Positions 25,435 through 34,327 of a stretch of DNA of 64,000 nt are shown here, in pieces. A program made the translations under genes and the position numbers. Position 1 is the stretch's first letter. Each line of letters opens with the position of its first letter. The DNA lies in contig NZ_JBNPNH010000002.1 of NCBI RefSeq assembly GCF_050314555.1, forward strand, positions 372,001 through 436,000. Reading direction: 5' to 3'. The DNA comes from Spyradosoma sp004558035. Lineage in GTDB: Bacteria; Verrucomicrobiota; Verrucomicrobiia; Opitutales; UBA953. The notes below the pieces were generated by a model. It made no database searches, had not been told where the DNA came from, and was given only the letters and a program-made list of their open reading frames with translations.

Positions 25435-26580
25435 ATGTCCGAAGATTTTTACAAGCTGCTCGGCGTCGAGAAAACCGCGACCGCCGACGAAATCAAGAAA
25501 GCCTACCGCAAGCAGGCGATGAAGTACCACCCGGACCGCAATCCGGGCAACAAGGAGGCGGAGGAGATGTTCAAGAAAGTCTCCAACGCCTACGAGGTGC
25601 TTTCCGACCCGCAAAAGCGCGCGACCTACGACCAGTACGGCCCCGCCGCGTTCGAAAACGGCGGCATGGGAGGCATGGGCGGAATGGGCGGCGCGGGATT
25701 CCGCGACGCGAGCGACGTGTTCCGCGAATTTTTCGGCGGCATGGGCGGCGGAGGCGGCATCTTCGAGAGCTTCTTCGGCGGCGGCGCGGGAGCGGACGAA
25801 GAGGACAACCGCGGGAACGACCTGCGCTTCGACCTCGAAATCACGCTCGAAGAGGCCGCGCGCGGCGTCGAAAAGACGATCAAATACAAGCGCCACACCC
25901 ATTGTTCCGCCTGCAAGGGAACGGGCGCCGAGCCCGGCACGAGCCGCAAGACCTGCCCGACCTGCAAGGGGCGCGGCCAGGTCATCCGCCGCTCCGGATT
26001 CTTCCAGATGCAGCAGCCCTGCCCGACCTGCCGCGGCACGGGCAAAGTCATCGAAAAGCCCTGCGCGAAATGCAACGGTTCGGGGCTCGAAGTCGAGGCG
26101 CGCACGCTCGTCAAGCGCATCCCGCCGGGCGTCGCCACGGGAACGCGTCTGCGCTCTTCCGGCGACGGCGAAGCCGGTCCGAACGGCGGCGAATACGGCG
26201 ACCTCTACCTCGTCATTCACGTCAAGGAGCACGAGCTCTTCGAGCGCGAGGGCGACAACCTTTTCTGCACGATTCCGATCAAGTTCACGCTCGCGGCGCT
26301 CGGCGGCACGCTCGCCGTCCCGACGCTCACGGGGCGCGCGGATCTGAAGATTCCCGCGGGAACGCAGAACGGCACGACTTTCCGGCTGCGCGGCATGGGC
26401 ATGCCCAATCTGCGCGGCGGCTCCAAGGGCGACGAATTCGTGCGCATCGAAATCGACGTGCCGAAGAATCTTTCCTCCGAGCAGAAGGAAAAGCTCCAGG
26501 CCTTCTCCGAATCCTGCGGCGACAAGGAAAAGCCGATCTCCGAATCTTGGATGGAGAAATTCAAAAATCTCTTCAAATAA
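25435..26580 (+). CDS. dnaJ: Chaperone DnaJ
   Basis: The 381-residue protein has the J domain with HPD (KYHPDRNPG), a Gly/Phe-rich linker (GGMGGMGGMGGAGF), four CxxCxGxG zinc repeats (CSACKGTG, CPTCKGRG, CPTCRGTG, CAKCNGSG) and the C-terminal substrate domain. It delivers unfolded proteins to DnaK and stimulates its ATPase. It forms a pair with grpE. Confidence 0.97.
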   Translation: MSEDFYKLLGVEKTATADEIKKAYRKQAMKYHPDRNPGNKEAEEMFKKVSNAYEVLSDPQKRATYDQYGPAAFENGGMGGMGGMGGAGFRDASDVFREFFGGMGGGGGIFESFFGGGAGADEEDNRGNDLRFDLEITLEEAARGVEKTIKYKRHTHCSACKGTGAEPGTSRKTCPTCKGRGQVIRRSGFFQMQQPCPTCRGTGKVIEKPCAKCNGSGLEVEARTLVKRIPPGVATGTRLRSSGDGEAGPNGGEYGDLYLVIHVKEHELFEREGDNLFCTIPIKFTLAALGGTLAVPTLTGRADLKIPAGTQNGTTFRLRGMGMPNLRGGSKGDEFVRIEIDVPKNLSSEQKEKLQAFSESCGDKEKPISESWMEKFKNLFK

Positions 26581-26602
26581 GCCCGCGGTTCCGACCGCGC
26601 CG

Positions 26603-26645
26603 AAGCGTTCCCGCGAAGCCGTCGTTTCGCGGGAACGCTTTTTTT
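26603..26645. terminator. Terminator made from inverted CGGGAACG words
   Basis: A 15-bp perfect stem (AAGCGTTCCCGCGAA and its complement) with an 8-base loop and a T run lies between the convergent dnaJ and exonuclease genes. Confidence 0.9.
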
Positions 26646-26668
26646 CGCGGACCGCGGGAACGCTCCCG

Positions 26669-27343
26669 TCAGGAGAAGAAGTCGAACTCGCCCTGGAGGT
26701 GGTCGCGGAATTTCTTCGCGCTCGTGCTCGCGGCGACGAGGTCGAGAATTTCCGCGCGCGCGAACGCCGGGTGCTCGCACATGTTCACGAGCAGCTCCGC
26801 GGCGGCGATCGCGTCGTAGAGCGCGCAATGGTAGCGGGCGCGGTTTTTCGGGCAGAAGCGGCGCGCGGTCGCCTCGACGCGCTCGCCGATTTCGAAGCGC
26901 TCGACGAGCGTGCCGAGCTTGTGCGAACGCTCGTGCGGGAACCACGTCTTGGCGATGCGGCAGGTGTCGATCCACGGTCCCCACGAGTTCACGGGCGGAT
27001 TGCCGACGATGGAAAAATCCGGCACTTTCCCGGGAACGCTCCACACCGTCGCGAGCATGCCGATTTCCGCCGGCGCGTGGTGCGAACCGAAAAGCCCGCT
27101 GCGGCGCAGCCCGGAAAAGACGTTCCAGTCGTTTTCCACGGGCGCGAGCCCCGCGACGTCTTCGTCGAAGATGCCGTGGACGTCCGACTCGTCCGCCGGG
27201 ATCGGCGCGGAGACGCCGCAGAGCCGCGTGCGCGCGTCGATGACCTTGCCCCCGAGCAGCGTCGCGAAGCCGTATTCGACGATGCCGGAAACGGCGGAGC
27301 CCTCGAAGTCCAGAATGTGAATGGGAACGTTTTGCCAGAACAT
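26669..27343 (-). CDS. DnaQ-like 3'-5' exonuclease (DEDDh)
   Basis: I start at the ATG at 27343; the 224-residue product opens MFWQNVPIHILDFEGS, with the first catalytic D-x-E of the exonuclease fold. Later motifs include a HGIFDED region and the final H-x4-D (HCALYDAIAAAELL) of the DEDDh class. Such enzymes degrade DNA or RNA ends from the 3' side; a proofreading or RNase T-like role cannot be told apart. A phosphatase and tcdA lie upstream on the same strand, 47 bp away. Confidence 0.85.
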   Translation of the reverse strand: MFWQNVPIHILDFEGSAVSGIVEYGFATLLGGKVIDARTRLCGVSAPIPADESDVHGIFDEDVAGLAPVENDWNVFSGLRRSGLFGSHHAPAEIGMLATVWSVPGKVPDFSIVGNPPVNSWGPWIDTCRIAKTWFPHERSHKLGTLVERFEIGERVEATARRFCPKNRARYHCALYDAIAAAELLVNMCEHPAFARAEILDLVAASTSAKKFRDHLQGEFDFFS

Positions 27344-27390
27344 GACGGGAAAGAAAAATCGTGAGAGCGGGAGCGGGCACGCCGCGCGGT

Positions 27391-28044
27391 TCAGGAGAGC
27401 AGCTCTTCGTAGTCGCGGATGACGGGAACGCCGGCGGCGAGCAGCCGTTCCCGCGACTGGTGCGCGTGCCCGCCGTGGTCGATGAGCACGCACCGCACGC
27501 CCATCGCGCGCGCGGTTTCGACGTCGTGCAGCGTGTCGCCGACGTAGAGCACGTATTCCGCGGGAAGGCCGATTTTCTGCAGGTGTCCGGGCGCGCGGTA
27601 GGATTTGTCGTGCGCGAAAATGTCGTCGTTCCCGCTCAGCCGAACGAAATATTTTTCGAGATCGTGCTCGGCGATGATCGTCGTGAGGTAGTCGTGGCGA
27701 TAGGCGGAAAGCACGGACTGCGTGATCCCGCGCGCGTGCACGGCGTGAATGAAACGGCGCGCGCCTTTCTGCAGCGTGCATTCGAGGCGCTTCGACTCGT
27801 AGTGCGCCATGAACTCGACGCTCATCGCCTCGAACGCCGTGCGCGACGTGTCGAAGCCGAGCGCGCGATAGACGTCGATCACCGGGAAACTGAAAATGCG
27901 CTGGTAGGTCGCGACGTCGATCGGCGGCCTGCCGATCTTCGCGAGCAGCAGGTCGAGCGACTCCATGCACAGCCACAGGTCGTCGAGCAGCGTGCCGTTC
28001 CAGTCCCAGACGACGTGGCGGAAATCCTTGAGCGAAATCTTCAT
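27391..28044 (-). CDS. HAD-family hydrolase, phosphoglycolate-phosphatase-like
   Basis: I start at the ATG at 28044, whose ATGA overlaps the stop of the upstream tcdA gene. The 217-residue product has WDWNGTLLDD (motif I with both catalytic Asp), a cap domain, LSAYRH (motif II Ser) and YVGDTLHDVETARAMG (motif IV). It should remove phosphate from a small substrate in the cytoplasm; the substrate is not evident. Confidence 0.88.
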   Translation of the reverse strand: MKISLKDFRHVVWDWNGTLLDDLWLCMESLDLLLAKIGRPPIDVATYQRIFSFPVIDVYRALGFDTSRTAFEAMSVEFMAHYESKRLECTLQKGARRFIHAVHARGITQSVLSAYRHDYLTTIIAEHDLEKYFVRLSGNDDIFAHDKSYRAPGHLQKIGLPAEYVLYVGDTLHDVETARAMGVRCVLIDHGGHAHQSRERLLAAGVPVIRDYEELLS

Positions 28045-28832
28045 GATGCGTTTGAGGAAATGATTTTTTCGACGACGAGCTGCGCGAGCGCGAGCCCGAA
28101 GGCGCCGGTGACGAACGCCGCCGTGCCCGGGCGCGGACGCCCGCCGGCGGGAGAAATCATCTGCGGGAACGCGGCGGCGTCGAGCGGAGCGGGCCCGCGC
28201 GAAAGCTCCCGCGAAAACACGACGGGAACGCCGAGCTTCGTCCCGCCTTTCGGAAAACCGTGGCGGGAACGCAGCTCGCGGCGGACGAATTTCAGCAGCG
28301 CGTCGCCTTCCGCGTCCGCGAGGTCGCCGACTTCGACGCGCGTCCCGTCGAGCTTGCCCGCGCAGCCGCCGGAAGAGACGACCAGCGTTCCCGCCGCGAC
28401 GCACGCCGCGATCAGCGCCGCCTTGTTCGCCGCGCCGTCGATCGCGTCCGCGACAAGGTCGAAACGCCCGCGGCGCTCCGCAAAAAACGCGGGAGCGGAA
28501 TCCCGCGTGAGAAAAATCTTCTCCACGAAAACCGCGCATTCCGGGCTGATCGCGCGGACGCGCTCGGCGAGCGCCTCCGCCTTGGCGCGCCCGTACGCGC
28601 CGTCCAGCGCGTGAAGCTGTCGGTTCGTGTTCGTGATCTGGATTTCGTCCATGTCCGCGAGCGTCAGATCGCGCACCCCGCTGCGCGCGAGCGCCTCGCA
28701 CGCCCACGAACCGACGCCGCCGAGCCCGACCAGACAGACGCGGGCGCGCGCGAGCTTCGCGAACGCCTCGCTCCCGTAAAGTCGGGCGACGCCCGCGAAA
28801 CGCGCACGGAAATCCTCGGAAAAACTTTCCAT
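28041..28832 (-). CDS. tcdA: tRNA threonylcarbamoyladenosine dehydratase (ThiF/E1-like)
   Basis: I start at the ATG at 28832 (MESFSEDFRARFAGVARLYG), the usual TcdA beginning (RFxxxxRLYG). The 263-residue protein has the ATP-binding VGLGGVGSWACEALARSG, DxDxIxxTNxNRQ (ADMDEIQITNTNRQ) and DAIDGAANKAAL motifs. TcdA converts t6A37 of tRNA to its cyclic form. A tsaB-like gene for t6A formation is at 36993. Its stop overlaps the next gene by four bases, so the two are translationally coupled. Confidence 0.92.
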   Translation of the reverse strand: MESFSEDFRARFAGVARLYGSEAFAKLARARVCLVGLGGVGSWACEALARSGVRDLTLADMDEIQITNTNRQLHALDGAYGRAKAEALAERVRAISPECAVFVEKIFLTRDSAPAFFAERRGRFDLVADAIDGAANKAALIAACVAAGTLVVSSGGCAGKLDGTRVEVGDLADAEGDALLKFVRRELRSRHGFPKGGTKLGVPVVFSRELSRGPAPLDAAAFPQMISPAGGRPRPGTAAFVTGAFGLALAQLVVEKIISSNAS

Positions 28833-29270
28833 GCGCCCCATGAAAACACATGCGCGAAAGCGCCGCAACCCCCGACCCCGCGCGCGTTCCCGACCCCGCG
28901 GTTTCCGAAACCGAGGGGGAAACGCCGTTCATCCCTTTATTCATCATGTTTTACACGACAAATAAATATAAGTCTGATTTTTAACGCAAAGAACGCGAAG
29001 GCTTTGACCGCGAAGTCAAAGGAAGTTTTTAACCGCGAATCGGCGCGAATTCCCGCAAATTTCGGACGGCGTTCCCTTGAAAACGGCGTCACTTCTTTAA
29101 AACTCTTTGCGTCTTGGCGTCTTTGCGGGGGAATTTTGCGTTCCCGCGAGAGCTTGCCCGAAAAATTTCCGTGTCCTTCCGTGTTTTCCGTAATCAAAAT
29201 TTCGGGCTTGCCTCGGTTTCGGAAACCGGGGATAATGCCTCCACAATTCAACATACAATCTGAAATGCTT
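28833..29270. other. Intergenic patchwork of degenerate dispersed repeats
   Basis: I see no gene. The stretch contains worn phrases such as 'ctttgcgtcttggcgtctttgcggg' and 'ccgtgtccttccgtgttttccgtaatc', of a kind scattered in many Verrucomicrobia and Planctomycetes genomes, and two inverted copies of 'ccgcggtttccgaaaccgagggg' (28899 and 29212 area). The end holds the promoter region of the PEP-CTERM gene. Confidence 0.5.
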
Positions 29271-30041
29271 ATGAAAAACACCACAATCATCACAGTTGCC
29301 GCTCTCCTCGCCGCGGGAACGGCTTTCGCGAACGCGGAAACGCAGGACGTCGATTTTTCTTCCACGGGAACGACGTACAAGCAGGCTGGCTTCAGAGGCT
29401 TCGACTTCAGTCTTTCGCTCGCCAAGGGCAATTGGCTTTCTCTTCCCGAAAGTTCCGGCATCATCGAACTGCCTTCGACGCTGACGCTGAACAGCATTTC
29501 TCTTTACGGCGCCAACACGTGGTACAAAATGAACAACTCCAACGGGCTCGGAATCGCGATTTATTCGAAAGGTGCCGCGGAAGACAGCAGCACGTTGTGG
29601 ACATTCGTCGGCGGCTCGGACTGGAAAACCGACGGGAACGTATCGAATACAACCTCCAGCGTGAACTCTCCCACCACCTTCACTTTCGGGACCAACGGTC
29701 TCACGCTCGAAAAAAACACGCTCTACACCGCCGTGTTTTATGCGGGGCAGGCAGCGTTCAACAATCTGACGACTTCCTCCACGCTGACGTCCTCTACCTT
29801 CGTCGGGAACGAATACAAAAACACCACGGACTTTTCCTCCGCGACGATCGCCACGGTCGGTCTGATTTACAACGAAAAGACCTCGGGAGGAGTTTTGTAC
29901 AAAGGAACCAATGAAGCGCTCGGCACCGGAACGCCGAAGGCGAGCTTCAACGTCACCATTCCCGAGCCGTCGGCGTTCGGGCTGTTGGCGGGTTTGGGCG
30001 CGCTCGCGCTGGCGGGAACGCGTCGTCGCCGCCGCAAATAA
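29271..30041 (+). CDS. PEP-CTERM surface protein
   Basis: I start at the ATG at 29271 (MKNTTIITVAALLAAGTAFA), a clear signal peptide; an ATG two codons earlier is possible. The 256-residue protein is rich in Ser, Thr, Asn and Gly and ends in PEPSAFGLLAGLGALALAGT followed by RRRRRK, a complete PEP-CTERM sorting signal (PEP motif, helix, basic tail). Exosortase should cleave it and attach it to the outside, often with exopolysaccharide. No exosortase gene is in the window. Middle region unknown. Confidence 0.9.
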   Translation: MKNTTIITVAALLAAGTAFANAETQDVDFSSTGTTYKQAGFRGFDFSLSLAKGNWLSLPESSGIIELPSTLTLNSISLYGANTWYKMNNSNGLGIAIYSKGAAEDSSTLWTFVGGSDWKTDGNVSNTTSSVNSPTTFTFGTNGLTLEKNTLYTAVFYAGQAAFNNLTTSSTLTSSTFVGNEYKNTTDFSSATIATVGLIYNEKTSGGVLYKGTNEALGTGTPKASFNVTIPEPSAFGLLAGLGALALAGTRRRRRK

Positions 30042-30068
30042 GTTTTCGTTTTTCATAGTGTGTGTTGT

Positions 30069-30103
30069 CGTTCCCGCGTCGCGATGCGCGGGAACGTTTT
30101 TTT
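30069..30103 (+). terminator. Terminator made from inverted CGGGAACG words
   Basis: CGTTCCCGCG and CGCGGGAACG flank an 8-base loop and are followed by seven T, 27 bp after the PEP-CTERM stop codon. Confidence 0.9.
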
Positions 30104-30181
30104 GCGGGAAGAACCGCGTCCGCGCGGCGGCGGTTTTTCCGTTTTAAAAGTGGCATAAATTCTGCAAAATGGGAGTTCATT

Positions 30182-30829
30182 ATGTGCGACAACGACGAAC
30201 AGAAACCGACCGAGGCGACGCCGATTTCGGTCCAGATTCAGAAGGAATTTCTGAAGCAGCGTAAAATCTTTCTTTGGGGCGCGGTCGAAGACGCTTCGGC
30301 GCGCGACGTCACTGAAAAACTGCTCTACCTCGAAGCGATCGCGCCGGGCGAGCCAATCACGTTCTACATCAACACGCCGGGCGGCTCGATCACGGCGGGC
30401 ATGGCGATCTACGACACGATCAAGCTCATCTCCTCGCCGGTGAAGGTCGTCGTCACGGGCATGGCGGCGTCGATGGGCTCGATTCTGCTGAGCGCTCCCG
30501 CGAAGGGCAACCGCTTCCTGTACCCGCACGCGCAGGTGATGATTCACCAGCCGCTGATCATGGGGCAGTTTCAGGGGCCGGCGGTGGACATCCACATCCA
30601 GGCGCAGGAGATGGAGCGCACGCGCGACGAGCTGAACCGCATTCTCGCCGCGGCGTCGGGCCAGCCGCTCGAAAAGATCACGCGCGACACCGACCGCGAC
30701 TTTTACCTGAACGCGCAGGAGGCGATCGCCTACGGGCTCGCCGACGCGATCGTCGAACCCGAAGGCGCCGCGCCGAACGCGGCGGGAACGGCCGCCGGCG
30801 CCGCTCCGCGCAAGGGCAAGAAAAAATAA
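30182..30829 (+). CDS. clpP: ATP-dependent Clp protease proteolytic subunit
   Basis: The 215-residue protein has INTPGGSITAG, the nucleophile in GMAASMGS (Ser 98), the catalytic His in QVMIHQPL (His 122) and the Asp in DTDRDFYL. The Ala/Gly-rich tail ending in RKGKKK is longer than usual. It forms the barrel chamber that degrades proteins fed by ClpX or ClpA, neither of which is nearby. An S41 protease follows 46 bp later. Confidence 0.93.
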   Translation: MCDNDEQKPTEATPISVQIQKEFLKQRKIFLWGAVEDASARDVTEKLLYLEAIAPGEPITFYINTPGGSITAGMAIYDTIKLISSPVKVVVTGMAASMGSILLSAPAKGNRFLYPHAQVMIHQPLIMGQFQGPAVDIHIQAQEMERTRDELNRILAAASGQPLEKITRDTDRDFYLNAQEAIAYGLADAIVEPEGAAPNAAGTAAGAAPRKGKKK

Positions 30830-30875
30830 TCCGACGAAAACCCCGCCGCCGCGCCGCTTTCAACGCATTCCCGCC

Positions 30876-33254
30876 ATGAAACTCTCCCGCACGCTTTCAC
30901 GCCGTCTCGCGCTTTCCGCGCTGCTCTTCGTTCCCGCCTTCGCGCTCGCCGCCGACGCGGGAACGCCGCCCGTCGCGCCGACGGTCGCCGCGCCCGCCCC
31001 CGAGACGCCGCGCTACACGACGACGCGGGAGATGCAGGACGACGTCCGCCTCACGCGCTTCTGTCTCGACCGTTTCCACATTTCGCAGAAGAAGACGGAC
31101 GCGACGGACATGCGGCAGGTCATCAGAAACTTCTTCGCGCAGCTCGATCCTTCGCGCAGCTTCTTCCTGCAGAGCGACTACAAGCTGGCGTGCGCGCGCT
31201 TCGAAAAAGTCCTGCCCGACTATCTGAAGAACGGCAGCATGACCGCCGCCTTCGGGATTTACGAGATTTTCGAAAAGCGCGTCGCCGAGCGCGTGGACCG
31301 GGCGCGGGAACGCCTCGCGCGCGGCTTCGACCTCGCGAACGGCGATTCGCTGAAACTCAACCGCAAGGACGAGCCCTGGTGCGCGACCGACGCCGAGCTG
31401 GACGCGTTCTGGGAAAAACGCCTCACGAACGACCTCATCAACGAACTGATCGGCGGCGGAAAATCCGGCGGCGAAGACGCGGCGGACGAAGCCGGCGAGG
31501 ACGCCGAGCCCGACCTTTCCGAAGCCGCCGTGCGCGCCGCCTGCGAAAAAATCGCGAAGCGCTACGAAAAGTTCCGCAAGAATCTCGTGCTCGAGCCCTG
31601 GGAAATCGAAGAGATGTTCCTCAACGCGCTCACCGCGCAGTTCGATCCGCACACGACGTTCTTCCCGAAGGAGTCGATGGAGGACTTTCAGATTTCGATG
31701 CGCAATTCGCTCTGCGGCATCGGCGCCGTGCTCTACGACGACGAAGGCTACTGCACGGTGCGCGAAATCATTCCCGGCGGGCCCGTGGACCGCTCCGGCA
31801 AATTCTCCGTGGGCGACCGCATCATCGCCGTCGGCTCGGGAACGGACGATTCCGTCGCGCTGACGGACGTCGTCGGCATGCGCCTCAACCGCATCGTGCG
31901 GATGCTGCGCGGGAAGAAAGGCGAGACGGTGCGCCTGCTCGTCGAATCCGGCAGCGATCACGGCGACCGCAAATACATTTCCCTCGTCCGCGACGAGGTG
32001 AAGCTGACCGAACAGCTCGCGACCGCGAAGCTCATCAGCGTTCCCGCCGAAACGGCGGACGCGGCGGCTCCCGCGGCGGACGTTCCCGTCGGCGTCATCA
32101 ATCTGCCCGCCTTCTACGGCAAAGACCGCACCGACGCGCAGGCGTTCAGCACGACCGAAGACGTAAAGGAGCTGCTCGGCAAGCTCAAGGGCGCGGGCGC
32201 GGGCGCGATCGTGCTTGACCTCCGCGACAACGGCGGCGGCTATCTCAACGAAGCCGTCGATCTGACGGAGCTCTTCGTCGGCTCCGGCGAGCCCGTGCTG
32301 CAGGTGCGCGGCGCGGCGGGCAGCGACGCGAACGTGCTGCGGACGGGGCGCAAGACGCTCTTCGACGCGGCGAAGCACATCTTCACGACGACGCTTCCGG
32401 AATGGAACGGCCCGCTGGTCGTGCTCGTCTCCAAGGCGAGCGCGAGCGCGAGCGAGATCGTCGCCGGCGCGCTGCGCGACAACCGCCGCGCCGTCATCGT
32501 CGGCGACGCGCAGACGCACGGCAAGGGCTCCGTGCAGGAAATCGTCCCGTTCAGCTACCTTGTGGACGACGAGGCGCAGAAGGCGTCCATCAAGATCACG
32601 CGCAGCAAGTGGTACGCGCCTTCGGGCGATTCGATCCAGCTCAAGGGCGTCGCGGCGGACATCCGCGTGCCGACCGTGTACAGCGTGTTCCCGATCTCGG
32701 AAAGCGACCTGGACAACCCGCTCCCGTGGGACTCGATTCCCTCCGTGCTCGACGAAAGCCGCCCGCAGCCGGGCTGGCTCGCCGCGCCCGTCTCGCCGGA
32801 GCTCATCGCCGCGCTCGACGACGCAAGCCGCCGCCGCCAGGCGGAGCTGCCCGAGTTCGTCACGCACGGGCGCGCGATCTCGTGGTGGGAACGCGCCGAA
32901 AAGGACAGGACCGTCCCGCTCGACATCCGGGAACGCATCGAACGGCGCGCCGCCGACAAGGCGTTCGTCAGGACGATCCGCGACGAATACGAGGCTTTCG
33001 CCGAGAACGATTTCCGCTCCGAGGAAATCCGGCTCGATTCCGCCGTCGAAGCGGAAAAAAGCGGCGACGACGCGAAGACGAAGGGCTTTTCGCTCTCGAA
33101 GCGCCGCGGCTCGAAGCTGCTGCCGCAGTCCGGAAAAAACGCCGACGCGGAGGAAAAGGAAGATCCCGAATACGACGTCGTGCTGCGCGAAGCCGCGCGC
33201 ATCGCCGCCGACTGGGCGCGCAGCCTGAACCGCGTCCCCGCCGACGCGAACTGA
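30876..33254 (+). CDS. S41 carboxy-terminal processing protease (Prc/Tsp-like)
   Basis: This 792-residue protein has a signal peptide (LALSALLFVPAFALAADA), a helical N-terminal domain, a PDZ domain near residues 275-370, and the Ser-Lys catalytic region VLVSKASASASEIVAGALRDN ... THGKGSVQ, followed by a C-terminal extension, as in E. coli Prc. It would cut proteins at their C-termini in the periplasm. The last 20 codons and the stop are duplicated at 35922-35983, fused to an rmlD-like remnant. Confidence 0.92.
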   Translation: MKLSRTLSRRLALSALLFVPAFALAADAGTPPVAPTVAAPAPETPRYTTTREMQDDVRLTRFCLDRFHISQKKTDATDMRQVIRNFFAQLDPSRSFFLQSDYKLACARFEKVLPDYLKNGSMTAAFGIYEIFEKRVAERVDRARERLARGFDLANGDSLKLNRKDEPWCATDAELDAFWEKRLTNDLINELIGGGKSGGEDAADEAGEDAEPDLSEAAVRAACEKIAKRYEKFRKNLVLEPWEIEEMFLNALTAQFDPHTTFFPKESMEDFQISMRNSLCGIGAVLYDDEGYCTVREIIPGGPVDRSGKFSVGDRIIAVGSGTDDSVALTDVVGMRLNRIVRMLRGKKGETVRLLVESGSDHGDRKYISLVRDEVKLTEQLATAKLISVPAETADAAAPAADVPVGVINLPAFYGKDRTDAQAFSTTEDVKELLGKLKGAGAGAIVLDLRDNGGGYLNEAVDLTELFVGSGEPVLQVRGAAGSDANVLRTGRKTLFDAAKHIFTTTLPEWNGPLVVLVSKASASASEIVAGALRDNRRAVIVGDAQTHGKGSVQEIVPFSYLVDDEAQKASIKITRSKWYAPSGDSIQLKGVAADIRVPTVYSVFPISESDLDNPLPWDSIPSVLDESRPQPGWLAAPVSPELIAALDDASRRRQAELPEFVTHGRAISWWERAEKDRTVPLDIRERIERRAADKAFVRTIRDEYEAFAENDFRSEEIRLDSAVEAEKSGDDAKTKGFSLSKRRGSKLLPQSGKNADAEEKEDPEYDVVLREAARIAADWARSLNRVPADAN

Positions 33255-33336
33255 GCGGAAGATTTCGGGAACGCGGGACGGATTCACGCGTCGCTTGCCT
33301 GACGTTTCCTCGAAATCCGCCTGCGCAAACGTCCCT

Positions 33337-33564
33337 TTAAGCTTTCTTCGCGGAGCCGGACGACTTCCGCGCCAGGTCGTTGCGCTTGCCCTGCACGACG
33401 CGGATCTCCTCCTCCGAAACCGCGACGCCGCGGGAACGCAGATGCTCCGCGACCATGCGCCGCACCAAATCGCAAATCCCCGAATAGCCGTTTTCCCGCG
33501 CGAACGCCGAAAACTTCTCCGCCAGCTCCGGCGTAAGCGTGAGGAGGACTTTTTTGTTTTTCAT
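33337..33564 (-). CDS. Small ribbon-helix-helix-like protein
   Basis: I start at the ATG at 33564 (MKNKKVLLTLTPELAEKFSA), giving 75 residues. A short beta strand (KVLLTLT) followed by two helices (PELAEKFSAFARENG; ICDLVRRMVAEHLRS) fits the ribbon-helix-helix DNA-binding fold, as in antitoxins and small repressors. A basic tail ends in SGSAKKA. No toxin-like partner is seen next to it, so its target is unknown. Confidence 0.6.
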   Translation of the reverse strand: MKNKKVLLTLTPELAEKFSAFARENGYSGICDLVRRMVAEHLRSRGVAVSEEEIRVVQGKRNDLARKSSGSAKKA

Positions 33565-33667
33565 TACGGGAACGCTAATCACTTAGGTGGGCTAAGTTAA
33601 GGCGAAAAGGCCCGGATGCAAATTTTTCGTTGACATAAATTATCCATGTTTCAAACTTAAATTATCA

Positions 33668-33857
33668 ATGTCGGATTCGTCTCAACAGATTCTTCTCGAA
33701 CTTCCCGCGCCTCTTCTCAAAAAGCTCGGGAACGCTCCCGCGAAAAAAAATCCTCGAGCTCGTCGAAAAATTCGTCGAAGCGAAAAACTCCGTCGGAACC
33801 GAATCTCGAAACGCGAACGAAATTCGAAAATCTTTTCCCAACCAAAGCAAATCATGA
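33668..33857 (+). pseudogene. Small helical ORF with a frameshift in an A8 run
   Basis: The frame starts MSDSSQQILLELPAPLLKKL but meets a run of eight A at about 33743-33750. Past it, the other frame reads KKILELVEKFVEAKNSVGTE and ends at a TGA (33855-33857) that overlaps the ATG of the lipoprotein gene. Joining the frames gives a plausible 61-residue helical protein coupled to its neighbour. Either the gene is broken, or slippage on the A run makes a variable amount of product. Confidence 0.45.
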
Positions 33858-34321
33858 AAAAATCAGCACTCATCTCAAAATCACTCGCTTCTCTCGGCGT
33901 TTTTGCGCTCGCGGGTTGCGCGTCCATCGTCAGCAAGAGCGAATATCCCGTCGCCATCGATTCCAAGCCGAGCGGCGCGGAATTCACCGTAACGAACCGC
34001 GACGGGGTCGTCGTACATCGCGGCGAAACGCCGGAAACGATCACGCTTCCGGCGGGAGCGGGCTTCTTCCAGTCGCAGCGTTACACGATCGAGCTGGAAC
34101 ACGAAGGCTGCAAAGCGCGCACCGCCGTTTTGGACACGTCCATGGACGGCTGGTACATCGGCAACATTGTTTTCGGCGGGCTCATCGGCTTGCTGATCGT
34201 CGATCCCGCGACGGGCGCGATGTGGAAGCTCCCCGAAAGCGTCAAATACGAGCTCAAGCCCGAAAAGAAAAACTCAAGTGCACGAACGACGGCTCGGCAC
34301 GAATCATCCGCTGCGAAATAA
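33854..34321 (+). CDS. PEGA-like lipoprotein
   Basis: I start at the ATG at 33854: MKKSALISKSLASLGVFALAGC is a lipoprotein signal with lipobox LAGC, and the start overlaps the stop of the small ORF before it. The 155-residue protein has a PEGA-like stretch (VAIDSKPSGAEFTVTNRDG ... GETPETITLP) and a hydrophobic segment (IGNIVFGGLIGLLIVDPATG). It is probably an envelope lipoprotein of unknown job. A beta-barrel gene follows 6 bp downstream. Confidence 0.8.
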   Translation: MKKSALISKSLASLGVFALAGCASIVSKSEYPVAIDSKPSGAEFTVTNRDGVVVHRGETPETITLPAGAGFFQSQRYTIELEHEGCKARTAVLDTSMDGWYIGNIVFGGLIGLLIVDPATGAMWKLPESVKYELKPEKKNSSARTTARHESSAAK

Positions 34322-34327
34322 CCAGAC

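Noticed and set aside
28260..29270. A long in-frame N-terminal extension of the PEP-CTERM gene
   Set aside because: It runs antisense through tcdA and then through degenerate non-coding repeats; the signal peptide begins only at 29271.
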